A stretch of DNA of 64,000 nt from Marsupella aquatica (taxonomy: Eukaryota > Marchantiophyta). Shown here piece after piece: positions 10,745-19,972 of the stretch; position 1 is the first letter of the stretch, and every line of letters starts with the position of its first letter. The stretch covers positions 31,372,001 to 31,436,000 of the forward strand of contig OZ316891.1 in NCBI GenBank assembly GCA_973895155.1, read 5' to 3'. Position numbers and translations under genes: made by a program. The notes below the pieces were generated by a model, which saw only the letters and a program-made list of their open reading frames with translations, did no database searches and was not told the origin of the DNA.

Positions 10745-10820
10745 GTTTTTGCTCAAAAAGTTTGAAACGATTCAGATTTTTCTCTTATGGTCGTGTTTCA
10801 GCAAAAGTCTCCTTTCCACA

Positions 10821-10825
10821 ACACT
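10821..10825. repeat. Target-site duplication of the inner solo LTR (ACACT), right copy
   Basis: Exact repeat of 9097-9101 directly after the terminal CA of the solo LTR. On the minus strand it is the AGTGT inside the pol coding sequence. Confidence 0.9.
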
Positions 10826-13800
10826 CCTAGATCCAAGGTGCTGCTAATGTAGCGCACGATGTGCATGGTTGCATCTAGGTGAGCTTGTTGTGGTTGACTC
10901 ATGAATCTACTCACCAGACCAACTGAGAAGGAGATGTCTGGACGAGTGTTAGTTAGATATATGAGTTTACCTACCAACTGACAATAATGTGTAGAGTCAA
11001 CATCGGGGGTGTAGGACTCTGATGATAACTCAAGGCCTTCTGGAAGGGGTGTGCCCACTGGCTTGCATGTGTCCATTCTGCAGTCTTGCACAAGTTGGTC
11101 AGAATAGTGTTTCTGATGTAGTAGAATCCCTTTTTTGGTGACTAGGAAATCAACTCCGAGGTATCTTTCTGCTTCTCCAAGATCCTTCATCTCGTACTTG
11201 GCCTTCAGCTGCTGCTTCAGTTCTTCAATAAGTTGTACTCCGCTGCCTATGATTAAGAGATCGTCGACAAATAGCAGGATGATGGCAATTTTTCCTCCTT
11301 GTTGTAGGGTGTATAGATTTGGATCTAGGGAGCTACGTATGCATCCAATTGACCTGAGAAATGAGTCGACTTCTTCATACCAAGCCCTTGGACTTTGCTT
11401 TAGTCCATATATTGACTTTCTAAGTCTGCACACGAGTTTTTCTTGACCAGGAGAGAGGAACCCGGGTGGCTGCATCATATAAATGGTTTCCTTAAGAGTC
11501 CCATTGAGAAATGCAGTGTGGTCCATATGTGATAATGGCCATCCAAACGCAGCTGCAAGCGCCACAATGAGTCTGACAGTGGACCATTTGACTACCAAGG
11601 CAAAGGTCTCTTCGAAATCTAATCCTTCGCGCTGTTCGTTTCCTCTAGCGACTACCCAAGCTTTGAACTTAATGTTTCCTGCTTGGTCAAGCTTTTCCCG
11701 AAGGACCCATCTAGCTGATAGTGCTCGCTCTCCCAAGGGAAGGTTGACAAGTTCCCAAGTGCCATTTTTAAGGTGAGCATTCATTTCAGCTTGCATGGCT
11801 TCCGTCCAACGGGAATCAGAGAGAGCATCTTCTACAGATATATTGTCGATGGAGTCAGCTAGAAGAGCTAACAGGAGATGCTCAGTAGTTTCAGAAAGGT
11901 ATGTTGTGAAATCAGATAGCCAATAGGGATGAGATGTGAGTCGACTGGAGGGTGGACGTGACCGCTAGAGGAGACGTTGAGTGGCACGTTGTCTTGCACG
12001 ACGAGCTTGACGTGGTTCAGGGACAAGCGGTGGATCAGTGGTGGAAGTAGATGTGTCCTCGTGGGGTTCAGGCTCGGGATAGTCAATCCTGCAGTCAGGA
12101 AGATTTGGGGATGTAGACTCGGTTGCTGGTGTGGAGTCAGTGGTTGTTGGTGTTGGAGGAGAGCCAGTTGTTGATGGAGTTGAATGTTCGGCTGGAGATT
12201 GCAAGTGGTCAGGTTCATCTTCAAGTGGAAACATATCGAGAATGCTCTCGTAGGTAGTGGCTTGTCCCGTTAAGAAGTCTCCAAGAGTTGATTCGTCAAA
12301 GACCACATTTCGGGAAACAAGAATTTTTTGAGAGACCGAGTCAAAGCATCGATATGCTTTGCTGTGGTCATCGTATCCAACAAGTACAGTACGAATGGAC
12401 CTGGGTTGAAGCTTGTTACGCATCTCCTTTGGTACATGAATGTGAGTTGTGCTTCCAATGATACGGAAGTGGTTGACATCAGGTTTGGTACCGGTGAGAC
12501 ATTCTGCTGGTGTAGAGAGATTGATTGCACGAGTGCTGCATCGGTTGTTGATGTGATTAGCCGTTTTGACTAATTCTTCCCAGAGAAAGGCTCGAAAGTT
12601 TGAGCCTATTGAGATACTCCTTACTATATCTAGAAGGGTGCGATTTTTACGTTCGGCGACTCCATTCTGATGAGGAGTTCGAGCTACAGTAAATTGCCTT
12701 CGTATCCCATGTTGCTGACAAAATGCCATGAATAAATCAGACATATATTCTCCACCTCGATCGCTTTGTAAGCATTTAATTTTGGTGCTTAGTGAGTTTT
12801 CGACTTCTTGTTGGAAGATCTTGAATTTTTCCAAAGCCTCAATTTTGGACTTGAGAAAGAAGACCCAAGAATGTCGAGAAAAATCATCAGTGAAGGTGAT
12901 GATGTACCGTGCCCCAGAGAGAGCTACGATCGGTAAAGGACCACAGAGGTCTGTGTGAATCAATTCCAGAGGTTTGGTGGCGCAAAAAGTTGCTGATTTT
13001 GGTACTCGGTGTTGAGATCGACTGCTTGCCTTTCACACAGGGCTCACAGATCATTTTGCTGACTGGAAGATTTGATGGAGCTCCCGTGATAAGCCCGTTT
13101 TGAGTCATGTAGCTGATGCGCTGATGACTAGAGTGACCTAGCCTTTGATGCCAAAGTTCAGATGGAGACATCGATGGAGGTTCGACTAAGTGACACTGAG
13201 CTGACATGCTGGGATGTGCTAATTTAGTGTTAGCTAAATATTTGTCCGGAGAGACGACAAGCAATTTGAGCTTATATAATCTACTATGAGGGTCTCTGTA
13301 GCCTTTGAGATAAGGCTGTGAGGGTCTATTGGGGTCATAGACGTAGCATCTACTGGAAGTAAATAGCACTTGATGACCCTGATCTGTAAATTTACCAACA
13401 GAGAGTAAATTCCTTGTAATAGACGGCACATACAAAACATCACGAACAGATTTATTGCCAGAAAGAGAAATACAGCCGGATCCGGATATGGGCATTTTAG
13501 AGCCATTAGCCGTGAGAACATTAGACGTAGGGGTGCTGCTGATCAGATTAGTAAGGCTACTATGATTGCGACTTATGTGAGCTGAGGCTCCGCTGTTGAT
13601 GATCCAGGTCTGGTCATCAATGCCTGGAGCATCAAACTCACTGAGCATGGCCTCAATCGTAAGTGAGGATTTGGGCTCACTGGGTTCGCCAACGTCAGAG
13701 TTGTTGTCTCCGATGTCTCCCTCAGCAAAATATGCTTTTGGTCCAGGAGCAGCCTTGATGTCTCTGATCTTGGAATGTAGGTCCTTCAGCTGAGATACGG

Positions 13801-14786
13801 ACATTGTCTTGATCTCAGTGTCTGCAGCTTTGATGAAGCAGTCTGCTCCCCAGTGGCCTTGTTTGCCACAAAAGTTGCAGTTGCGTCGATCTGCTCCACC
13901 TTCGTAGCCTCTCTGCTGTCTTGCTTGATCGTGGCGCCCTCGTCCTCGCCCTCGATGTCCTCTGCCTCCTTCTCCACGTCTCTGGTGAGCAGAGGCCAGC
14001 ATAGACTGCTCGCTGCCTTCATTGCTTGATTTGCGACGAAAGTCCTCAGCCTGTAGATATTCTTCCAGATCTGCAAAAGTCGCTAGAGGGTCCTTGGCAT
14101 ACATGACACCGTAAGCTGACTTGAATGCTGACCAGCTTTCAGGCAGATTTCTCAACACAATCTGGATCAGTTCTTTATCGTCAACTTCCTCTCCTACACT
14201 ACCGAGTTCCATCACATGGTACTCGATATTTTTGAGGTAGTCCTCCATAGAGGACCCTTCACATAGGTGAGCCTCAACTAGTGCAGTGTTGAGGTCCAGT
14301 TTGCGTTGGATTACAGAAGACTCATACTTCTGTTTAAGTGTTGCCCAGAGTTTGGCAGGATCACTCCGCAGCCTTCTAACAATAGGGACAATGGAATGAT
14401 GAACAGTTTTGGTGAGAATAATGATTACCCTCTCCTTCCATTTCTGAGCCTCAGTTAGACTCTTCGGCTCTCCCGTAGGTTGCTGCTGAACGGCAGTTCC
14501 TTCAGTTGGTCCTGAAGATGTCGAGGCTGCACTGTGTGCCTGTGAGGGAGCTGGCTGCTGTGCTGCGCTGCTTCCTCCAGATGCTGATGCTGGCATATTG
14601 ATGGTGGGATCAACGACCTCCCATAGATCTTTTTCTCTCAGGATCTGCTCAACGTAGAAGGACCACACAATATAGTTGTGTGCTCCTACTAATTTGTCAC
14701 TGTCTGAGAATGAGATCTTGGTAGCATCACTCAACGCCATGGTAAATAGTAACACTCTAATCAGATAAAGGTGCGAGGAGCGGTAG

Positions 14787-14798
14787 GCTCTGATACCA
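14787..14798 (-). other. Primer binding site for initiator methionine tRNA
   Basis: On the minus strand the sequence TGGTATCAGAGC lies immediately after the 5' LTR. This is the complement of the 3' end of plant initiator tRNA-Met and the standard copia primer site. It fixes the 5' LTR end and the element's orientation. Confidence 0.95.
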
Positions 14799-15130
14799 TA
14801 TGGAAGTTTTCAGATGATTATGAAACTTGATTAACGTAAGGCACAATAGTGCGTTTAAATACATGAATGGAGTGGGGTCCAAGTGCGTGAGCAAAGGAAA
14901 ACAACAAGTAAACTCTGACCGGGAATATAAGTAGTTGAGTCAGTCTAAGTGGGCGCAGCCAGATAGGACAGAAAGAGGATCAGAGTCAAACGGGATCAAC
15001 CAGATAGCCTACCGACCGGCAGCAAGCTCAAGGTAGTCAGTAAGATCTGATGCAGCCAGAGTGTACAGTAACCACATCTGACAGCGAGGCATGGGAGTAG
15101 GCAAGAGACAAGACCGCGTGAGTTTCAACA
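14799..15130 (-). repeat. 5' LTR of the Copia element
   Basis: 332 bp, colinear with 7505-7836. On the element's strand it starts TGTTGAAACT and ends CTTCCATA; the final CA of the partner LTR is TA here, a transition. Flanked by GATTA at 15131-15135. Confidence 0.95.
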
Positions 15131-15135
15131 GATTA
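15131..15135. repeat. Target-site duplication of the Copia element (GATTA), right copy
   Basis: Exact repeat of 7500-7504 adjoining the 5' LTR. Confidence 0.9.
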
Positions 15136-16911
15136 GAGGGACAGAGGGAGACAAAACCAAAAGCCCAGTAGTAGGGGAAGCCTGAGGAAATTGTCAGCTA
15201 ATGAGAAATAACCAATACCACAAGGAGCTCAAACAGTCCAGCCAATGAAGACAGAGGACCCGCCATCTGAACCCTGATGGTGCCACCAGATGTGAATTGA
15301 GGAAGTGGAAAAGTGAAAGCTGCCCTCCTAGTTGATTCCTTGGAGCAGAACAGTCATGGCTTTGAGCCAAAAGAAGTGGAAGGCACCAGCATGAGTCACT
15401 GTGAGTTGACTTGTGGCATGACAAACTTAAAAAGAGAACATCAACCAGCAGAAGTTGTGCCCAACCTCTGATTTTAAGTTGAGTAGATCAGAAGCAAGGT
15501 TACATGCAAGCTGCCTTGATGTTGAATGCACATCATAGGGTCCAATTTGTCAATGAACTTTGCCCCCAAGATTGCCTCAGCCTTGAGCTATTGACACACA
15601 TCCAAAGAAACCTTTACTTTGTTAAATCTATCATGCAGGACAATATAGTGGATATCAGTGAAGGGGTTGGATAATCTTGGCTTTATTGCTAGCTCTGAAA
15701 GAGTAGTTTTTTGACATCACATGCAGATCCCAACTTGAGCCTGTTTAAAAATTCATTACCCAATGATTACTTGAGGTATCTTAGGCTAGTTTCAGTTTAG
15801 ATTGGTGAATATGTTTTGAGTATGAAAGGAGGTGGGCAAGACCCTTGTAGTCAGGCATACTTGTTTTATGAATAACAAAAAAGTACATAAACCAATGAAG
15901 TCCTAAGCGGGGAATGTACTTATGGTATAATAGCCCAATGTGCGGATAGGGGAAATTCATAATACCTCCTTCAGGCAGCTCTCAAAGCAGGGCAGTAGGG
16001 GAGGGGAAACATATGTATAACTTTATGGTTCAGTTTCTTGATGAAGTGTTTAATGTATAGTGGCAGGCAGGTGAACAAGGGATCAGTGTGACCTTCAATT
16101 CTTTCAAGTCTCAAAGAATTACATTACTCTCTTCAAGCCATGACTATTTCATAATTATTTTCTTTGCATTGTTTCTCCTGTTGGGTCAATTTATTCTTCC
16201 AGTCAAACGCTTGTTTGGTTTCCTTAAACCATCACTCTCCTCGTTCATTTTCCTGAAATTGTGGAGCAAACTGGAAATCACTCAGGGTTGGACTATTCCC
16301 CTTTCATAGTGACAGTGGTGGTTTAAGGGATGATGCATTGACCATTTGGGGAATCTTGCAAGTCCAGGAGGGTTTTCCTCCTTCTTACCTCCTTTTGGGC
16401 ATCAATGCCCTCTGCGTAGGACATAGTTAGGACAGCAGCATCACAGGCAGGGGTAGAAGCAACAGAGACAATTACAACAAAAGATGACAGATACGCAACA
16501 TGGGTGTCATCAGATATATAGCTTCCTCCTTGCTTTGAGATATTACAGAGATTTCATCATCAGTTTTATGGGCTACTTTGATTGCAACTTGAAACATTCA
16601 TGCATGGGCTGATCACATAAGACCACCAGTATCCATTTTGACAACGCGCTTTTGTGAGGGGATTTTGGTGATGTCATAATGTGCTCAAGGTCAAGCAATT
16701 CATCAGTGATATCTAGCAATTTAAGGGCCCATCAATGGGTACTAGTTTGCCTCAGCAAAGCCTTGGCCCCTTAGGGGTTCAAATCGAATGACAAAATTGA
16801 GGCTCATTAATGAGCCTCACATGCTCCTTGCCCGTAGCCATCCCCGTCTGCTGCCCAAGAAAAGGCATGATTGCCAAAAAAAATTGAAGTGTCAAAGGAT
16901 TTTGGGTGGGG
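15136..16911. other. Gene-free stretch between the Copia element and the second solo LTR
   Basis: No recognisable coding sequence or intact element. The first few hundred bases are the other half of the sequence split by the Copia insertion. The rest looks like old, decayed repeat DNA with AAAG/CCTT-rich patches. TGGGG at 16907-16911 is the left target duplication of the next element. Confidence 0.5.
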
Positions 16912-17206
16912 TGTTAGGAATTGACTCGAGTTCCCTGCTTTGTTAGTTTGGCCTTACTAGGGTTAGTTAACCCTGGATTACATTAGGATAAGATCCGCTT
17001 AGTTTAAGCCCACACATCTTGGCCTCCTTGGGGGGTATAGGTTGGAGGGAGAGCACTCTCTCCCTCATTCTTCACATGTACTCTCATTTGCTATGGAGCC
17101 TTCAAGAGTTTCTCCACTCAGGGTGTCTCGTCGGTGTAGCGTTTCATTGAGTGTCTTTCTCATGTTTCCGCATTGTTGTCTAATCTGGAGCCGACAGTTT
17201 CCTACA
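16912..17206. mobile_element. Solo LTR (295 bp) with TGGGG target duplication
   Basis: Starts TGTTAGGAATTGACTC and ends GACAGTTTCCTACA. The ends are inverted (TGTTAGGAA versus TTTCCTACA), and TGGGG flanks both sides (16907-16911 and 17207-17211). TG...CA ends with a 5-bp duplication and no internal coding identify a solo LTR. The TGTTAGGAATTGA start is typical of plant copia LTRs. Orientation is not fixed. Confidence 0.85.
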
Positions 17207-17214
17207 TGGGGTTT

Positions 17215-17305
17215 GTTACAAAAGAGGAGCATGCATGTCCAGCAGGATTCCAACCCTGCACCTGTTTGGCCCAACTTTGCTCATCTACCACTGAGCCAGT
17301 ATCTG
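17215..17305 (-). other. tRNA-like segment (possible SINE head or pseudo-tRNA)
   Basis: On the minus strand a box-A-like TGGCTCAGTGG with a D-arm (GCTC...GAGC) is followed about 45 nt later by a T-arm-like GCAGG-GTTGGAAT-CCTGC. The T loop is 8 nt, the anticodon arm does not fold well and the acceptor ends do not pair, so it is not a functional tRNA gene. A tRNA-derived SINE head or decayed pseudo-tRNA is the likely reading. Confidence 0.4.
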
Positions 17306-17309
17306 CTGC

Positions 17310-18786
17310 ATAGAGACAAAGTCTTGTTTTGTGTAATTATATCAGTACTATGGTCGGGCAATGTCGCGGGCAGTGTGCAGTGATCTCTCTAACCGTACTA
17401 GATTTGGCCATTAATATGCATCGATATTGTCAATCGCTCTCAATCCTTTGGGGGCGTCCATGTCCCATTTGCAAATCTAGTCATGACTCTAGAGGTGTAC
17501 CATTAGATCATCACCCTAATCCTTGGAATTGTATATTTTATAAATTAATATTGTGAAACCGGATTGGGGGAAACAACAGCCCCTTATAGGGGGAGAAAGC
17601 ACAGTAGAGAGCGCAAAAGCAGGCCCATTAAAGAGCACCAAACCGAAAAGGGTAATACTCTGACCGGAAGAGCACCCTTTAGATTAGATCATCGTACTAT
17701 TCCAATTATATATCTTTATTTCTTCTTTGGAGTTTCCTTGCTTGTTTCTAGGTTTTTGGAGTTTCTAGGCCTCTACTTTGGAGTTTCCTGCTTGTTTGAT
17801 GTGTACATATTTTGCTTTTAGTCCATTTACTTTGTTTTGGCACTGGTTAGTAAATTGGTCTTTCTCTCTTTAAACCGGTTTCTCCATGCGTCTTGCCATT
17901 ACTCCAGATCACCATGATGTCTTGACTACTTTCTCCCCAAGGTAGTCAAAGTCTTCAGCTGCCATCCGCAACCGGTTCCTTTTTCTTTTCGGTGTAAAAG
18001 CAACAATCTTTATGCAGTCCATGGGGACGGGCAGGGACAATGTCTTGGTCCATCCTGGCTTTTGTTTCTAGAAATCTAGAAAAAAGAAAAAGAGAAATAA
18101 TGAAAACCTTAAAAAACACTCCCTCTCACAAGTACAGTCTATTGTCTGAGTGCGTCTGAGTGCAGGCTCCTGGGAAGACACCCCAAGCCTGCAGTTATCC
18201 ATGTTGTGCACTTCTCCATATGTGTTTGTTACACTTTTCAATAATTACGGACCCCACTAGAGGTCCCTTCCAAAATTCGAGACTCCACAACGCGCCACAT
18301 CATCATGACGTGCTCCAAACAGGTATGGATTGGTTTACAAAATAAAATTACTTCACCGTTCGTGTTTGTGGCAGGATTTTGGTAAAATTGAGGACATCAT
18401 GCCGTAAACCTTGATGTAAAAATGTTTGAAAAATAACCGTTTTATTTACCCTAGGTAACAGACTGTTCAATTAGTAGGAGGCCCACCTTCCGTGTTTTTT
18501 ACCCTGAGTAACCGTTGCCCACCCGCATTCTGAATTGTGTTTCAATTGAATAATAATTAAATCTCTCTCAACAAGTTGAACTGATGACAAAGTAATCGTG
18601 ACAATTTTCTCGACCTTCTGCTGCCACGAAGGAAGAAGTGGACATGATTCTATGTTGGATCACTCAACACTCCTTTCCATGGCGTCATCATTGCAGTTCC
18701 TAACTCGGTGATGCCTCTCGCTACTGTTAGATTGTCCAACGAGGCACGAGCAAACGAAAGAGAAGCAAGCTTAGCAGGGTTCAGTA
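17310..18786. other. Gene-free stretch
   Basis: No gene recognised. Positions about 18027-18068 resemble 34850-34890 (GACAATGTCT-GG-CCATC-GGCTTTTGTT), so part of this stretch is a dispersed repeat. Pyrimidine-rich tracts (TTTGGAGTTTC repeated near 17727-17790) account for the open frames here. Confidence 0.45.
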
Positions 18787-18925
18787 AGGGCCTCGTCTAC
18801 GTGCAGATGGTGTTGAAGAGCCTGGGCATGAAAGGACAAAGAAGTGTCAGTAGATGATCAAGGGAGTCGATGCGGACGGTAATGGGAAGGTGGACTTTCA
18901 GGAGTTCAATAGGTCCACGAACTAA
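18787..18925 (+). pseudogene. Relic of a calmodulin-like EF-hand gene
   Basis: Reading from 18854 to the TAA at 18923-18925 gives MIKGVDADGNGKVDFQEFNR plus three residues. This contains a full 12-residue EF-hand calcium loop (D-A-D-G-N-G-K-V-D-F-Q-E) as in the last EF-hands of calmodulin. Just upstream, in another frame, VLKSLGMKG (about 18809-18835) corresponds to the calmodulin helix VMRSLGQNP, so a frame disruption separates the two. No complete gene is present. It looks like a fragment of a calmodulin-like gene or a decayed retrocopy; I could not find further EF-hands with confidence. Confidence 0.7.
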
Positions 18926-19972
18926 TTGCCTATGAAATCACTTATGCTTTTCAACAAATGTCTTGTGCAAAGACTTCTCATGCCCAGAATCCTTGTAGTG
19001 CACAATTCAACTCGATAAGTGCATAAAACTACAATTTGTAATTGTTTGCTGTACTTATCAATAAATGCTTCTAGCATATGTGGTATAGAACAGGTTAATG
19101 CATCTATACTCTTATAGACTTAAAATGCTCTTTATGTATTTGTAGTTTAGTGACTAGCAACCTGCACTTACATACTGTGCATTTTTTAGTGCATTTCCAA
19201 AGAAATTTGCTGCAGTATTGAGGACCACCCAACACTTACCCACGGAATGCAGTTATATATGCTGCACTTATCCAAGGTGGACTGTACGACTTTGGTAGTG
19301 GAACGTTGACTTATGAAAAGTTTGACCTTGAAAGGCGCAGGCGAGAAGAGGGAATGGGGGTCACCAAGACAGGATAGGAACGTATGTTGTTCTGTTCAAT
19401 GGGCTGTTCCCCGAGGAATGAGAGGTCTGGATCCGTGAGCCTCGTCAGTCAGGTACCAATGTTATGTCACCTGATCAATTCTAATGGTCTCTTCTGGTGT
19501 GATTGGATTTCAGGAGAAGGAAGCTTGTCTGAGGATTGCAGAGTAACGGAGTGGGCCGATGTTTACGTTAGATTTGTTTGGCAGCAAACTTGACTGACTT
19601 GCAGCCGAAATTTGCCATCTCGCGCAGGTCCGCATGACCCACTCGATCAATTGAGTTGTAGGCGAGATCACCGGATGATGGCGTCGTCTACAGCTCGCCA
19701 GTCGAATAAATGGGAGCGGGTACAAACTCGAGTGCTAAGCATAGGACACGACAGTAGCTCCCCAGGAATCAGGCAGTTAAGATAGTTTGATCAAGCAGAA
19801 ATATTGAACAGGGAGTTTGGAAACGAATTCTGGAGATGATGGTATTAGGAGATTTGGAAAGAGTTTCAGAAATTGTTTCCCGAATTAGTGGGGCACATCA
19901 GAGTGAAAATTACGCGAGATTGTGCAACGCGTTTGTATTATTGCTTTTGTGATACGAAGGAACTGAAGCACC
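18926..19972. other. Upstream region of the 7-TM gene
   Basis: No further gene recognised. Short open frames at 19384-19593 and 19873-20376 have no protein-family features; the latter overlaps the 7-TM exon in another frame. The last part before 19973 probably holds promoter and leader of the receptor-like gene. Confidence 0.45.

Larger units (their letters stand above)
9102..10820. mobile_element. Solo LTR (1719 bp) inserted in the Copia RNase H region
   Basis: The insert begins TGTCGTATAG and ends CCTTTCCACA on the plus strand, i.e. TGT...ACA, and is flanked by ACACT on both sides. Excising it with one ACACT restores an uninterrupted host reading frame, which fixes its borders to the base. 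No gag, pol, primer site or second LTR copy is visible inside, so it is most simply the LTR left after LTR-LTR recombination of a long-LTR element, though a non-autonomous element is possible. The left half is AT-rich (about 9130-10190); the right part carries the palindrome array. It shares no sequence with the 332-bp LTRs of its host, so it is a different family. Transcription orientation is undetermined. Confidence 0.88.
8567..14740 (-). pseudogene. Broken gag-pol polyprotein of the Copia element
   Basis: Starts at MALSDATK (ATG 14738-14740). Gag is a UBN2-type domain followed by an arginine/glycine stretch and a CX2CX4HX4C zinc knuckle (CNFCGKQGHWGADC). The protease motif reads WIINSGAS, with the catalytic Asp codon changed to Asn (AAC at 13595-13597). 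GAG-pre-integrase (LWHQRLGHSS) and the integrase core (IHTDLCGP, QSDRGGEY, NGVAERKNRT) follow. A one-base shift near 13000-13020 separates the protease frame from the integrase frame. The integrase frame then runs to a TAG at 11965-11967 and continues in the same frame into RT (MDHTAFLNG, catalytic FVDDLL). RNase H (FTDSDW, RRSTGEYIF, TKSLSTK) lies at 9096-8567 beyond the inserted solo LTR. Across that insert, minus one ACACT copy, the frame resumes without loss. The element cannot produce polyprotein from this copy. Confidence 0.93.
7505..15130 (-). mobile_element. Ty1/copia LTR retrotransposon, nested and defective
   Basis: A complete-structure element in minus orientation: 5' LTR (14799-15130), initiator-Met-tRNA primer site (14787-14798), gag-pol (14740 down to 8567), a plus-strand accessory ORF (7955-8437), polypurine tract (7837-7845) and 3' LTR (7505-7836), flanked by GATTA on both sides. 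Pol order is gag, zinc knuckle, protease, integrase, RT, RNase H, which is diagnostic for copia. The total is 7626 bp; removing the 1719-bp solo LTR and one ACACT leaves about 5.9 kb of original element. The two LTRs differ at nine sites by my count, all transitions, so insertion is fairly recent. It cannot make its own polyprotein because of a frameshift, a stop and the inner insertion. Confidence 0.96.

Noticed and set aside
17215-17305. A functional tRNA gene on the minus strand
   Set aside because: Acceptor ends do not pair, the anticodon stem is poor and the T loop has eight bases.
17042-17383. 113-codon plus-strand ORF
   Set aside because: Runs through the solo LTR, its target duplication and the tRNA-like segment, so it is a chance frame.
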